This document shows, one piece after another, positions 15,106 to 25,580 of a stretch of 49,232 nt of DNA (positions are counted from its first letter, which is position 1; every line of letters starts with the position of its first letter). The DNA is from a virus. The notes under the pieces are model-generated. The model was not told where the DNA came from. It saw only the letters and a list, made by a program, of their open reading frames with translations, and made no database searches. A program made the translations under genes and the position numbers. The stretch spans positions 1-49,232 of IMG/VR virus record IMGVR_UViG_3300007609_000030. One strand, given 5' to 3'.

Positions 15106-18100
15106 TTAAATTCTATCTTGATAGGTTTGTAGGAAATATGAAGGATAATCCGAGTGAGCAGTGTTATTATTTTCTACAACCTCTCCATTTGCACTAGACA
15201 CCTTAGCTATAAGATCATCAATAGAGCCATAGGATTCAGGAGTCTTGTTAGATGCATTGTAACTCCAGTTAGACTTACGTGTATCAAGAACGGTGTTACT
15301 TCCGTAGTTAGCACTATCCCACTGATACTGATTATTTTTAGATGCAACTGGGTCACATAATCCAAAAAACCTTAACGATGGACTATAAGAAGATGATGCT
15401 ATCTTACCTCCATCAGAGTATAAAATAACACTTCTAACTACAGCTGTTTTTCCAATATTATTAAGAAGACCGTTCATAGCAGTTGTTGCAACACCTACTG
15501 AAGAATTACGGTTTGCATATACCATTACTCTACTTTCAGATAAAGATACTGGAGCTCCATTTGCCACATCTGCTCTATACCCGCTTTGTGGAGCATTTGC
15601 ATTACCTTCTAATCCAGAAATAAATATACCAGCTTCTAATGAAACGCTAGAATTAGGAACTGTTATTACAAACTCATTTGACTCATCATAAGTAACTGTG
15701 TTTTTTCCTACTTCCTGACCAGAACCATCTACTATGTAAACAGCATAATTACCTCTTGACTCGACACTTTTCTCACCAGCCTGAGCAACGCTTTCCTCTG
15801 TAGGCTTATCAATCGGAATTCCAAGCTTATCTGGTAGATCATACCACTTATTGTGATCTCTATTCATTTTATTGCTAAACCCAAACATAGGTGTTCCTGG
15901 CCTATATTCCCAGTGCCATTCCTCTGTTGACACTGTTCTAACAAACCCATACTTATAAGCATTTAGTAGTAGCCACTCATATATTCCTTGATCGAAGTTA
16001 TTAAATTTCGCTCCACCACAATTAAGGTCAATAGCAAGACCAGAGTTATGATTTGAGTATCCTGGCCTAGCTGTATATGGGTCAAAAGCTGTAGATGATG
16101 CTGTTCTCAAGAAATTGTCATCATCTTTTTTACTTTTATCAATAACATTTGCAACTCTTAGTGAATACTGAGATGATGATATATGACTTCCATTAGCTCT
16201 CTTAAGTGTTTCAAATGGGTCTCTATACCCAGAAGATAAGTGTAGATCAACCCCATCAGCAAAAGCTGCATCTTGCATAGCCTTATACGCAGACAACACC
16301 TGTGCAGTAATAGGGTATCTATCAAATATATATACAGTTTCCTGAGAAATAACCTGACCAGCTGAATACATACTTCTTTGCCCTAAGAAATCATCTGAAA
16401 TATTATCAATAACATTTTGAGGCAGCAGATCAACTGGCTGAGAAACTGGACCCCCATTCAATCCATCAACAAATGTTTGTCCAAGATAATCACCAGGACC
16501 TGAAGTAAATCTACCAGTGGCACTTCCAGGAGAAGGTATTTTTCTTGCATACTGAGCATTTCTTTCTCTAAGAGCCTCGTCAAAATTATTATACAATGTA
16601 TTTGGAGCCTCAACTTCTCCTAAATCTCTAAAAGTTTGAAGTGTTATTGGCCTAATACCACCATAAGAATCACTAGCAAATCTCATCCTAATACCTTCGA
16701 GAGATGTTGTCATGTTATTTGGGTCAATCTGATGCTTAACCTTCATAACTTGGTAAAGACCTCCAAATAAAGGAGAATTTTCAAGATAAAAGAATTGCAT
16801 GGGATATGCTTGAGAATTACCGAGCATATCAACACTAGCTGTATATGATCTACCAGCAAGGACAGGAAGCATTGAACAATCTGTCGTTACTTTCTTGTTC
16901 TGATTCTCATTGTCAACAAGCCTCTGAAGGTTAACAATACTCTCGGCAGTTACCTTATTATCATCTGTACCAACTTGAAGGTTGCTCACAATCTGGTTGT
17001 CTGGACTACCGAACTTTATAACAAAAGAGTTTGCATTGTAAGTCCTGTGGTTTTCTGATAAAGAAAGAGGTGTTCCATCTGCATTCTTTGTTTTTGATCT
17101 AGACTCTGGAGTTGGTGTAAATAATACGTGGAAGAAGTTTCTTATCTGTATATTGGCTGGCTCTCTACTCGGAGAGTAAATATCTTTAACATTCAAGTAT
17201 CCTGGGTTTCCTGGTATAGGTATAAACAGGAAATTATTCTTTGTACAAACTTGTTGGATTATATTTAGAATAGTTGTATTAGCATTTGGCTTATACAAAG
17301 GTTCTAAATTTATAATAGAGTCTCTTACGTTAACTGGCTGACCTGTACCCGCAATTCTCTGAAGTGGATAGTCATAAATAAATGTTCCATCTGGAACCCC
17401 TGATGCATGATCTTTATTACTTATACTTAAACAATACAAGCTTTCATCAGCATTAGCAGGTTTTAATGATTGAATTTCTTCAGCAGTTAAGTTAGTTCCC
17501 TCTGCAAGCTGCTCTTTACTGAAGCAAACAACTTCATTATTCAATAAATCGAGGTGATTATCACCAAACCTTTTCTCAAGAACTTCAGCAACATTAAATA
17601 CGGGCTCATCCGAATCAACACTTTTATTTTCTTGAACATCTCCTATAAGACATCCAGCAGCATCAGTTTTATCAGAATAAGCAAGACTTTGCCATTGGTG
17701 GTAAAGGGTGTGCATTTGTTTGTATATCAAATTCTCTTGCTCTCCAGCCTTACCTAAAACTTCTCCAACTATCTGGTTTCTTTCGTCTATTATCCCTTCT
17801 ATTTTCTCTTCAATAAGCTCAGCACACTTTCTTATGTAAGCTCTTTGATTTCTACTCTGCCTAGTTGGCAGAAACATAGCCCAAACAAGACCTGAATCCT
17901 GACCTTCGTGTTGTTCAGTACATATAGTATAACCTATATTACCAGTATACAAAGCGTATTCCTGGCTTACTGAGCTTAAATCAGGAGTATCTGATGGACT
18001 CTCCTTAATGGCGCCATTAAATATAACTGTGTCTATAATATCATCAATTGCCTCTAAAGCGCTTAATGGAGACTTTTCTCCAATTCCATATATAGTATCT

Positions 18101-20814
18101 GGAGGGTTTTTTACACCCTTATGCCTAAACATTGTTCTTGGATTGCCATCACCGTAAGTAGAACCATCTCTATAATCCATAACGGTAGCAACTCTCCATA
18201 ACATATTCCTACCATTACTTAACTCAGTTGTAGTATCACCTTCATCTCCATACTTTGAATTTATAGGTACGTAACCAAGAGGCTCGTTTTTACCTCCATC
18301 TTCTGCATCTTTATTTTCATTTCTAAATTGAGAATCTGTAGGAGCCGAGTTAGCTTCTGTAGCCCTCTTATTAGAATCGCCTTCAAATATGACCATGAAA
18401 TTACTTCCAGCCCTAGTTGTTCCTTCTGGGAATGTGTATAAAAGTCCGTTATTTATAATTCTAGTTGCTGTAAAACTCTGAGGGTCAATAAAAGAAAGTG
18501 GATTTTGCGCATTTCTAACACCTTGACTCTCCCCTCCATTATCATCAAATGTTTCAGTAGGAGCCTCTCCTCCCACTTGATCTTCTCTCTTAGACTCTTC
18601 CTCCTCTATATCTTCATATATAAGTTGATCATTTTCAATCTGATAATTACTAAGAATTTCTGGCTGATAAAGTTCATTCCATATAGTTTGAAAGTTAAGT
18701 GTTTCTATACCAGCTGCAGAAAGAGATTGTTTATCAGTAGGAATAGTGTTTCCATTAAAAGAAATTTCGCTTGATGTGTTTATGCTTTCAATACTATTTC
18801 CTGTCCCAGCTAAATTATTAATATTATCCTGCTCTTCATCAGTACTAGCTGGCTCGGTCATTACAACCTTCCAATTAAAAGGACCTGCCTGGGCTTGAGA
18901 AATAGTTTGTATAGATTGCGCTCCAGTAATTAAGCTAATAATTCCACCATTGGGATTTACGTCTAAAGGAAAACCTTCACTACCATCAGAGTTAGCAATT
19001 GCATCAGCATCTTTTGTAAAGTATCTGTTAAAAAATCTAGCAAACCTTTGAAGGAGCAAAAAATCAACATCAGATAAATTCTTTATTATGCTATCTGTTA
19101 AATTTTGCATATCACGCTCAGCAAGCTCTTCAATAGATTGAATGTCGTCTCTTGCTCCTCCGAAAAAACCTTCGTTATAACTTCCTGGTAAATTAGGGTC
19201 ATCACTTCTTGTGAAGTAGCCTGCTATTCCTCCACGTATCAAAACATTGGTTGCTATATTTGTATAATATGACTTATATGGATTGCCTTCAGCTATTTCC
19301 ATATTATTTACTCTCTGCTTAAGAATAGAATCATCTTGCCCGTTCTGAGGGTTATTAGCGAGTAAGTCCTTAGATATACCTTCACTAACCGCTGAAATAA
19401 AATTCTGAACAAATCTCATCTCATTCTCATCAACCCCTAAATCAGGAACTCCTTTTAAATTATTTGAAGTTGCTGGAACTTCTTCTCCATCTTCGTTTAT
19501 AACAAGAGGAAACGCCTCTCCAATTATATTACCCTCACCCGCCTGATCAACTCTGGTGTCGAAATTTCTATAATAACCTTCAAGTCCCGCATCAAGAACG
19601 CTTCCTATTACATAGGCGCCATCTTTAGCAAGTTGTGAGAATATCTCTCCAATAGTTATTTTTTCAAGTTTTTTCTCAGAAGTATTAAAAACCCTTCTTC
19701 TGATTTCATCTTCTATTGCCTCAAGATTGCTATTTATTAACTGAGTAGCACCAGCTACAGCCTCATCTATTTGAACTCTCCTACCTCCAGCATCATTAAA
19801 ATCTTTCAAAAACTGTCCCCAATTTCTAGAAAGTCCTTCTCCAAATTTAGAAAATCCCGTCTGACCAAAAGCAACTCCGCCTAAATCTTCTATAGCCTGA
19901 ACATCCTCTGCACCCGCATCTCTATATCTTATAGAAAGTAATATAAAAGCATTTAATGCAGATAAAGTTCTTGGGTTACCTAAGTTTTGTTCTATTCTTT
20001 GAACGCTTTCTAAACCTTCTAGCTCTGATGTTTTAGGAATTCTTAAATCAGAAAACCCTTTTATACCCTGGTTATTAACTTCACCCTTTATTGTCTCACC
20101 CTTAGGAAGTATTTCTGTCACAATCATAGCTCTTGCAACATTGGACTTTATAGAGCCCATCTGCTTCCTTATTTCATCAAATTCCTTAGAGGTATCTTGC
20201 GTTTGTATTTCAACACGCTTACCAATCTTAATGAGATCAAACACGCTAGTTACGTTTCTAAGCCTTCGCCTTCTCTCATCTTCAGGTAAATCATCTGTTA
20301 TACTAAGATTATCTTTTCTAAGCCTCTTTGCTGCTAATAAATACAAAAACGGCATATCTGCGAAGAAACCCCACTGATTAGGTACAAATTCACATTTAAT
20401 GTCATATGAACCGTCAGCTGAATTAAATGATGTAGACGTTCTCTTTAGGTTAAGAACCCATGTAGCTGGCTTTCCTAAATATCCTTTAAATGAAAATAAA
20501 AACTTAGGAGGTGGCCAGTTAAATAAAATACTATAATCAATGCTTTGACCATCTTCATCAGCCTCTCTCTTCTGAGAACCAAACACTGTAGCACCATACA
20601 GGTCTTTAAAAGTTACTGTAACAAGTGGCTGAAGTGATGTGTTGATCTCAATATCAATACTCGTAATACCGAAACCAGTACTATTACGAAAGAATTCTGT
20701 ACTAAACATCTTTCTCCCTAAAAAGTCAAAGGTAGTTCCGTTGACGCAAGCCTCAAGCTTTACGTCAATGAAGAGGTCCTTCATTCTAAACTGTGGAATC
20801 GGTTCTTGCGCCAT
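15106..20814 (-). CDS. Giant baseplate hub / tail-lysin protein with M15 peptidase domain
   Basis: A 1902-residue protein. The N-terminus (about 1-180: KMFSTEFFRNSTGFGITSID, VTVTFKDLYGATVFG) is a beta-rich baseplate-hub-like domain. A long middle of coils and beta segments follows, with DNLQVGT/TSLEGIRMRF regions of tail-hub type near 1250-1400. Residues about 1490-1645 are an M15 (VanY/D-Ala-D-Ala carboxypeptidase-like) zinc peptidase: LHLSSGYRDP, HNSGLAIDL (His and Asp ligands near 1589) and EEWHWEY (third ligand near 1633). It should cut peptidoglycan peptides during tail penetration. A beta-rich C-terminal domain follows. In T4 the lysozyme is carried by gp5; here a peptidase is fused into the hub. 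It starts 3 nt after the gp53-like gene, under the late box at 21140. Confidence 0.85.
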   Translation of the reverse strand: MAQEPIPQFRMKDLFIDVKLEACVNGTTFDFLGRKMFSTEFFRNSTGFGITSIDIEINTSLQPLVTVTFKDLYGATVFGSQKREADEDGQSIDYSILFNWPPPKFLFSFKGYLGKPATWVLNLKRTSTSFNSADGSYDIKCEFVPNQWGFFADMPFLYLLAAKRLRKDNLSITDDLPEDERRRRLRNVTSVFDLIKIGKRVEIQTQDTSKEFDEIRKQMGSIKSNVARAMIVTEILPKGETIKGEVNNQGIKGFSDLRIPKTSELEGLESVQRIEQNLGNPRTLSALNAFILLSIRYRDAGAEDVQAIEDLGGVAFGQTGFSKFGEGLSRNWGQFLKDFNDAGGRRVQIDEAVAGATQLINSNLEAIEDEIRRRVFNTSEKKLEKITIGEIFSQLAKDGAYVIGSVLDAGLEGYYRNFDTRVDQAGEGNIIGEAFPLVINEDGEEVPATSNNLKGVPDLGVDENEMRFVQNFISAVSEGISKDLLANNPQNGQDDSILKQRVNNMEIAEGNPYKSYYTNIATNVLIRGGIAGYFTRSDDPNLPGSYNEGFFGGARDDIQSIEELAERDMQNLTDSIIKNLSDVDFLLLQRFARFFNRYFTKDADAIANSDGSEGFPLDVNPNGGIISLITGAQSIQTISQAQAGPFNWKVVMTEPASTDEEQDNINNLAGTGNSIESINTSSEISFNGNTIPTDKQSLSAAGIETLNFQTIWNELYQPEILSNYQIENDQLIYEDIEEEESKREDQVGGEAPTETFDDNGGESQGVRNAQNPLSFIDPQSFTATRIINNGLLYTFPEGTTRAGSNFMVIFEGDSNKRATEANSAPTDSQFRNENKDAEDGGKNEPLGYVPINSKYGDEGDTTTELSNGRNMLWRVATVMDYRDGSTYGDGNPRTMFRHKGVKNPPDTIYGIGEKSPLSALEAIDDIIDTVIFNGAIKESPSDTPDLSSVSQEYALYTGNIGYTICTEQHEGQDSGLVWAMFLPTRQSRNQRAYIRKCAELIEEKIEGIIDERNQIVGEVLGKAGEQENLIYKQMHTLYHQWQSLAYSDKTDAAGCLIGDVQENKSVDSDEPVFNVAEVLEKRFGDNHLDLLNNEVVCFSKEQLAEGTNLTAEEIQSLKPANADESLYCLSISNKDHASGVPDGTFIYDYPLQRIAGTGQPVNVRDSIINLEPLYKPNANTTILNIIQQVCTKNNFLFIPIPGNPGYLNVKDIYSPSREPANIQIRNFFHVLFTPTPESRSKTKNADGTPLSLSENHRTYNANSFVIKFGSPDNQIVSNLQVGTDDNKVTAESIVNLQRLVDNENQNKKVTTDCSMLPVLAGRSYTASVDMLGNSQAYPMQFFYLENSPLFGGLYQVMKVKHQIDPNNMTTSLEGIRMRFASDSYGGIRPITLQTFRDLGEVEAPNTLYNNFDEALRERNAQYARKIPSPGSATGRFTSGPGDYLGQTFVDGLNGGPVSQPVDLLPQNVIDNISDDFLGQRSMYSAGQVISQETVYIFDRYPITAQVLSAYKAMQDAAFADGVDLHLSSGYRDPFETLKRANGSHISSSQYSLRVANVIDKSKKDDDNFLRTASSTAFDPYTARPGYSNHNSGLAIDLNCGGAKFNNFDQGIYEWLLLNAYKYGFVRTVSTEEWHWEYRPGTPMFGFSNKMNRDHNKWYDLPDKLGIPIDKPTEESVAQAGEKSVESRGNYAVYIVDGSGQEVGKNTVTYDESNEFVITVPNSSVSLEAGIFISGLEGNANAPQSGYRADVANGAPVSLSESRVMVYANRNSSVGVATTAMNGLLNNIGKTAVVRSVILYSDGGKIASSSYSPSLRFFGLCDPVASKNNQYQWDSANYGSNTVLDTRKSNWSYNASNKTPESYGSIDDLIAKVSSANGEVVENNNTAHSDYPSYFLQTYQDRI

Positions 20815-20817
20815 TTA

Positions 20818-21123
20818 TTAAGCTTTATCTCTTCTTGAGCTGATTTTTAAACTAACTTCGTTGATAACATCCTGAAGTGGATATGGCACTCTTATCACTG
20901 TATCGTCTGGAATGTCGAATTCTAAAAAGTATTCTGGATTTGCCCAAAGTATAAGTCTCCAAAATGTCTCATCTTCATAAATCTTTCCAGCGATAGTGTC
21001 AAGTCTATTTTTTTGCTTATTGTAAGTGACGCTTTTATCAGTAACCCTTCTGTCTATTTCAACTTGAGGCATATTTCTAAGATTGTCATTATTCTTTAAT
21101 AAGCTATAAAAATTGTAAGGCAT
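20818..21123 (-). CDS. LysM-like baseplate wedge protein (gp53-like)
   Basis: A 101-residue protein with a LysM-type signature in its C-terminal two thirds: DTIAGKIYEDETFWRLILWA, then NPEYFLEFDIPDDTVIRVPY. That is an Asp-x-Ile-Ala start, Trp in the middle, Asn-Pro, and a final strand ending in Pro. T4 gp53, a wedge protein, has the same fold and size class, and small LysM proteins are found at the tail hub of many phages. It leads the hub operon (3 nt before the giant protein) and has a late-type box 16 nt upstream of its ATG. Confidence 0.75.
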   Translation of the reverse strand: MPYNFYSLLKNNDNLRNMPQVEIDRRVTDKSVTYNKQKNRLDTIAGKIYEDETFWRLILWANPEYFLEFDIPDDTVIRVPYPLQDVINEVSLKISSRRDKA

Positions 21124-21139
21124 ATCTATATTGTTTATC

Positions 21140-21147
21140 TATAAATA
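21140..21147 (-). promoter_or_regulatory. Candidate late-promoter box TATTTATA
   Basis: The coding strand reads TATTTATA then GATAAAC, ending 16 nt before the ATG of the gp53-like gene. It would drive that gene and the giant hub gene. Confidence 0.6.
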
Positions 21148-21181
21148 ATAAACAATAAAAAAACAAAAACAAAGGAGAAAA

Positions 21182-24100
21182 TTAAGTAGACTTCTTTAGA
21201 GGGCTAAACATACCACCGTCATCCGTAGCAAGAGGTGGAGCTGCGTTAAACGATCTAAATGGACCAATCATGTTGAAGCTTATCGTAACAAGAGCCCACA
21301 TAGGCTGAACCCTTCCTCCTTCAAGTGTCCAAGGAGCATCTGCATAATCAAAACTAACACTATTAACGATGATGTCATGATTCCACCAATCTCCCAGGTG
21401 AATATGACACACTGGGGGCTTAGTAAATGAAAAACCTGTACCTGTTGTTCCAGAAACCCCTCCCTCTGCTGCAGCAGGCCTGGTAAGTTTAGCAAGAAAC
21501 TCTATTTTTCTAACAAAGTCAACCTTATCCCCAGAAAAATATGAAGGCTGAAACATAAGGCTTTGCTTCATGGTGTCAATTCTTACAATAGTATCTTCTG
21601 GCTTACAAACAGACTCCCCATTCTCGAACTCTTTCTTGGTTACGTTTACATTATAAATGTTAGAAGCCACCTGACTTGCTTCTGTGTAGTCTGTAACAGA
21701 GTTAAATTCATTATCAACTCCAACAATTGATTGCTCTGTGTTATTTATATTAGCAACAGCGTTAGATTGTCTTGTTTTAAGTATCCCTTCCTCAGTTCTA
21801 GCTTCATTAGCTTCCCTAACTCTGCTTTCCCTAGCTTTTTGACCATTAATTAAATCCTTAAAATTATCAAATCCGCTAGACTCTTTGCCAATACCTAACC
21901 AACCCTCATTCTCATCTACTGTGTTTACTTCTTTTTGAGCCTCTTGCGCAGTCTCAATCTGCTCTTTGTTTACATTTATTTGTTCATCTATTTGTTGAAG
22001 CTCCTGTCTTTGTTGCTGTTTAAGTTTTTCTAACTCTTGCTGCCTAAGTTTTCTAGCATCATTTTGAGCTTTATCCTTATCAGTAAAGTGTCTTGTAAAA
22101 GTAGAAGTTATCCTTTCGGCCCCATCAGATGAGTAGTCTCTACCAATATCAACAGACTGAGCATAGTCAGTTAATACATAAAATGATATTGTAGCATCCC
22201 TACTTGCATTATTGTAGGTATATATTGCTTCTGGCCTTCCAAGGAAATTTGTAGAGTTCCAGTTAGCATTCTCAGTATTTTGAATACTTTCAATGTATGG
22301 AGGGAAGAAGAACTGCTCGTTACTAGCATAATTCTTTATAAAAAACAATAATTTACCAGCCCCTTGAGGTGCGTATTGATTATTGATCGTAAACCTTTGT
22401 CTTGAAACTCTTGGTGAACCATCTCTATTCTTACCAGTTATGTATGCTGTATTATTCTGTGGGTCAAAGTTACCTCTTATAGAAGTTGGGTCATCATTAT
22501 TCCTAATTGTATTCATAACGTGCTTAACACCTCTTCTTCCAGTTAGAAAATCTTCATCTTCAAACGGGTTTCCAAGAACTGTTTTAGCCATCTTAGATTC
22601 AGCAGAACCTTCTTCGCCTACATTAGGCCTTAGAATATCTCCATCAGAATCACCACCAGCGTAATAAGCACCAAGGTTGTTTGTTATAATTCCAGCTGGA
22701 GTAGTTATAGTTCCAACCTGATTGTTTGATCTAAATGAGCCTATGGTCTTTGAAATAAGGTCTTGAAATCCGTCTATAGATATACCTTCAAGATCATTAA
22801 GAGAACCTGGGTTTCCTGGCTGAAGTCTATTTATGTTAAACGCATTTTTCTCCTGACCATAATTTCTTATAGTTTGAGTTATAGAACCTTCCCAAAATGG
22901 CACATAAGTATTTTTCTTAAAGAAGTTGTCAACAAACTGACCACCTTTACCAAGCTCTGGATTAACTTCATACAAAGCGTCTGTTATAACCCTATCTCTT
23001 CTTCTCGTAGGGAAATCTGTCCTTTGAGAAACACCATAAAGTTGCTGAAGCTCTCTAGCTCTACCAACAATATAATCATCAGTAGCAAATATAGCTTTTG
23101 AAGTCGGTGTAGAGTATGGGTCTAGCCTGCTATAATCAACAAGATTGGTATTGTAGCTACCCTGAACTATTCTACCAAGCTTCCAGTTTTCATTTGTTGA
23201 AGTATACTCATCCTCACCATATTGCCACTTATTCTCTTTTATATTGTTAGTTCTGAATACTTCAGAATCATTGAATAGATTTGAATTATTTGGACCATTC
23301 TTAGATAAAAGAAGTTGTCTTAGCAATATACCCTGAGTAAACACTCTTGAAACTCCAAGGAACGAACTTGTACCCGCTCCTTGTACGTTTACACCAATAA
23401 GACCAAACCCTTTGTTAGCTGCTAGTGCATCATTTCTTAATTGAGCTGAATCTAACAATAGATCGCTATCATTAGGTACGTTTGGAGATAAATTATCTTC
23501 TCTTAGCCCAACTGAATCGACAGCAAGGTTACTATTAATAGATACATTACTAGCAAGATCATCTTCTCTATATCCAGAAGAATCGGATTGAAGGTCTGTT
23601 TCTATAGGAACGTTAGCAGACAAATCATCTTCTCTGTATTGTTCTGAATCTACTACAAGATTTGAGTTGCTTGGTACATTTGCAGATAAATCATCCTCCC
23701 TATACTGTTCTGAATCTTCTTCTAAATCAGTCTCAATAGCAACATTAGCAGATAGGTTATTAAACAAGTAAGGAGTAGAATCAACTATAAGATCACTATC
23801 AATATCTACGTTAAATGACAAGTCATCATTCCTGAAAGGAATTGAATCTGTTTCTAAATCACTCGTGTTGGGGCTATTAAATGAAAGGTCATCTATTCTA
23901 TACGGAACCGAGTCAACCTCTAAGTCTGTTGTATTTGGAGTGTTGAGCGACAAGTCATCTTCTCTGTATACAACTGAGTCTGTCTCAAGATCAGTTATGT
24001 TAGGAGTGTTTAAAGATAAATCATCAGCCCTATATGTAACTGAGTCAACTTCTAAATCAGTTTCAACTGGATTGTTAAATGATAAATCATCATTTCTATA

Positions 24101-25567
24101 AGGAGATGAGTCAGTTTCTAAATCAGTTTCAATTGGATTGTTTTTAGAAATATCATCTTCTCTAAACTGCTCTGAATCTCTTTCAAGATCACTTTCACTC
24201 TCTACGTTTAGAGATAAGTCATCTGACCTAAACTGCTCTGAATCTTCTTCTAAATTACTATTGCTTGGCTTGTTTTTAGAAAGGTCATCATTCCTATAGT
24301 CAACAGACTCTGACTCAAGATCAGTAGTCTTTGGTTTATTCTTAGAAAGATCATCGTTTCTATATTCAACAGAATCAGTCTCAAGATTAGTGCTTCTTGA
24401 ATCGTTCTTTGATAGATCGCCTTCTCTATAAATTTCAGAATCACTTTCAAGGTCAGAATTTTTAGGAGTATTTTTAGAAAGATCATCAATTCTTGCCTGC
24501 TCCCCAGTCTCTTCTAAGTCAGGTTGACCAGACGGTGCGTTATTAGAAAGCTGACCCTGCCTTATTGACTCAGAATCAGACTCAATATTAGAATCTCTAC
24601 CAACTGTTTTGTTTGATAAGTTTGCTCTTCTAAATGCAATACTATCCTTTTCAAGATCACTATCTTTTTCGACATTCTTAGAAATATCGTTTTTTCTAAA
24701 TTGGTTTCTAATATTTTCAGAGTCTCTTAATAAATCTTGATCTTTAGATACATTTTTAGCTGTATCATCTATCCTATAAGCTTCAGAGTCTTCAAGAAGA
24801 TCGTCCTCCTTGATTCCAGGGGAGTTTTTAGACAATGCATCTGACCTCTTTGCATCAGCTGTATCATCAATGCTCTGAGGTTTTGTGGTATTTTTACTTA
24901 AGTTCGCCTTTCTGTATGCTTTAGAATCTTTCTCTAAATCACTATCAATAGGAACATTCTTGTGAATATCTTTAGTTCTAAAACGATTTCTATATTCTTC
25001 AGAATCTCTTAATAAATCCTGATTCTTGTCAACATTTTTAGATATAGAGCTGTCTCTATAAGCAGGACTATCCTTTTCTATATCACTCTCCGAAGAAAGG
25101 TTCTTTCTGTTTTTTGAAATGTTCGATCTTCTTGCTTGATCTGAGTCCTGACCTAAATTACTATCCTTGGGAACATTTTTTGAAATAAGGTTATCCCTCA
25201 TAGTCTCAGAACTTCTTAGCAAATTTTCTCTATCTTGCTGTATTTTTTGTCTGGCCAGAAGTGCTTTTCTAAAATCTACAGAAATTTTTTCAAGATCAGT
25301 TTCTTCTGAAACAAGCTTAGAAATAAGATTATCTCTTATAAGCTTAGAATCCTCTTCAATATCACTATTGATTGGTACATTTTTAGACATTAGCGTTTCC
25401 CTTGTTCTCGGATAAAGAACATCATATACACTCTCAGGTCTAACAACATTTTTAGAAAGCAATCTCTTTCTAGCATCTGCAGAAAATTCTTCGTAGAATT
25501 CCTTCAGCCTCTGCTCTTGTCTTGCTGCCTCGTCATTAGGGTCAAATAATGGGAAACCGTCTTCCAT
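21182..25567 (-). CDS. Repeat-rich baseplate/tail protein (1461 aa), possible gp48/gp54-like tube-initiator C-domain
   Basis: Residues 58-713 are about 28 tandem copies of a 22-residue unit (pattern D-L-S-x-N-x-P, then S-D-L-E-x-D-S, then Y-R-x-D). A lone copy lies at 753-774. Units from 339 onward keep an exact 22-residue register and are very acidic; earlier ones are Lys-rich and carry insertions. The C-terminal half is different: FFPPYIESIQNTENANWN, GRPEAIYTYNNASRDATISF, a Gln/Glu coiled coil near 1120-1170, and a closing beta domain (GDWWNHDIIVNSVSFDYADA). This resembles proteins at the tube-baseplate junction, which fits its place between tape measure and hub genes. That assignment is moderate. 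The repeat function is unknown. A late box lies 13 nt upstream. Confidence 0.75.
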   Translation of the reverse strand: MEDGFPLFDPNDEAARQEQRLKEFYEEFSADARKRLLSKNVVRPESVYDVLYPRTRETLMSKNVPINSDIEEDSKLIRDNLISKLVSEETDLEKISVDFRKALLARQKIQQDRENLLRSSETMRDNLISKNVPKDSNLGQDSDQARRSNISKNRKNLSSESDIEKDSPAYRDSSISKNVDKNQDLLRDSEEYRNRFRTKDIHKNVPIDSDLEKDSKAYRKANLSKNTTKPQSIDDTADAKRSDALSKNSPGIKEDDLLEDSEAYRIDDTAKNVSKDQDLLRDSENIRNQFRKNDISKNVEKDSDLEKDSIAFRRANLSNKTVGRDSNIESDSESIRQGQLSNNAPSGQPDLEETGEQARIDDLSKNTPKNSDLESDSEIYREGDLSKNDSRSTNLETDSVEYRNDDLSKNKPKTTDLESESVDYRNDDLSKNKPSNSNLEEDSEQFRSDDLSLNVESESDLERDSEQFREDDISKNNPIETDLETDSSPYRNDDLSFNNPVETDLEVDSVTYRADDLSLNTPNITDLETDSVVYREDDLSLNTPNTTDLEVDSVPYRIDDLSFNSPNTSDLETDSIPFRNDDLSFNVDIDSDLIVDSTPYLFNNLSANVAIETDLEEDSEQYREDDLSANVPSNSNLVVDSEQYREDDLSANVPIETDLQSDSSGYREDDLASNVSINSNLAVDSVGLREDNLSPNVPNDSDLLLDSAQLRNDALAANKGFGLIGVNVQGAGTSSFLGVSRVFTQGILLRQLLLSKNGPNNSNLFNDSEVFRTNNIKENKWQYGEDEYTSTNENWKLGRIVQGSYNTNLVDYSRLDPYSTPTSKAIFATDDYIVGRARELQQLYGVSQRTDFPTRRRDRVITDALYEVNPELGKGGQFVDNFFKKNTYVPFWEGSITQTIRNYGQEKNAFNINRLQPGNPGSLNDLEGISIDGFQDLISKTIGSFRSNNQVGTITTPAGIITNNLGAYYAGGDSDGDILRPNVGEEGSAESKMAKTVLGNPFEDEDFLTGRRGVKHVMNTIRNNDDPTSIRGNFDPQNNTAYITGKNRDGSPRVSRQRFTINNQYAPQGAGKLLFFIKNYASNEQFFFPPYIESIQNTENANWNSTNFLGRPEAIYTYNNASRDATISFYVLTDYAQSVDIGRDYSSDGAERITSTFTRHFTDKDKAQNDARKLRQQELEKLKQQQRQELQQIDEQINVNKEQIETAQEAQKEVNTVDENEGWLGIGKESSGFDNFKDLINGQKARESRVREANEARTEEGILKTRQSNAVANINNTEQSIVGVDNEFNSVTDYTEASQVASNIYNVNVTKKEFENGESVCKPEDTIVRIDTMKQSLMFQPSYFSGDKVDFVRKIEFLAKLTRPAAAEGGVSGTTGTGFSFTKPPVCHIHLGDWWNHDIIVNSVSFDYADAPWTLEGGRVQPMWALVTISFNMIGPFRSFNAAPPLATDDGGMFSPLKKST
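23429..25396 (-). repeat. Tandem 66-bp coding repeats (22-residue unit, about 28 copies)
   Basis: The repeat encodes residues 58-713 of the large baseplate protein. The stretch 23429-24553 (17 units) is strictly 66 bp per unit. Units 24554-25396 vary from 66 to 138 bp. The protein unit is conserved while the DNA of neighbouring units differs at many silent and non-silent sites, so the array is old and kept by selection rather than freshly duplicated. Confidence 0.9.
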
Positions 25568-25580
25568 GATTAACGTTTCT

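Noticed and set aside
23865-24101. Plus-strand ORF with repeated Ser/Lys units
   Set aside because: Antisense shadow of the 66-bp coding repeats in the large baseplate gene.
23429-25396. Regular repeats that could suggest a CRISPR array
   Set aside because: The units are contiguous 66-bp coding repeats without unique spacers, in frame with a long protein.
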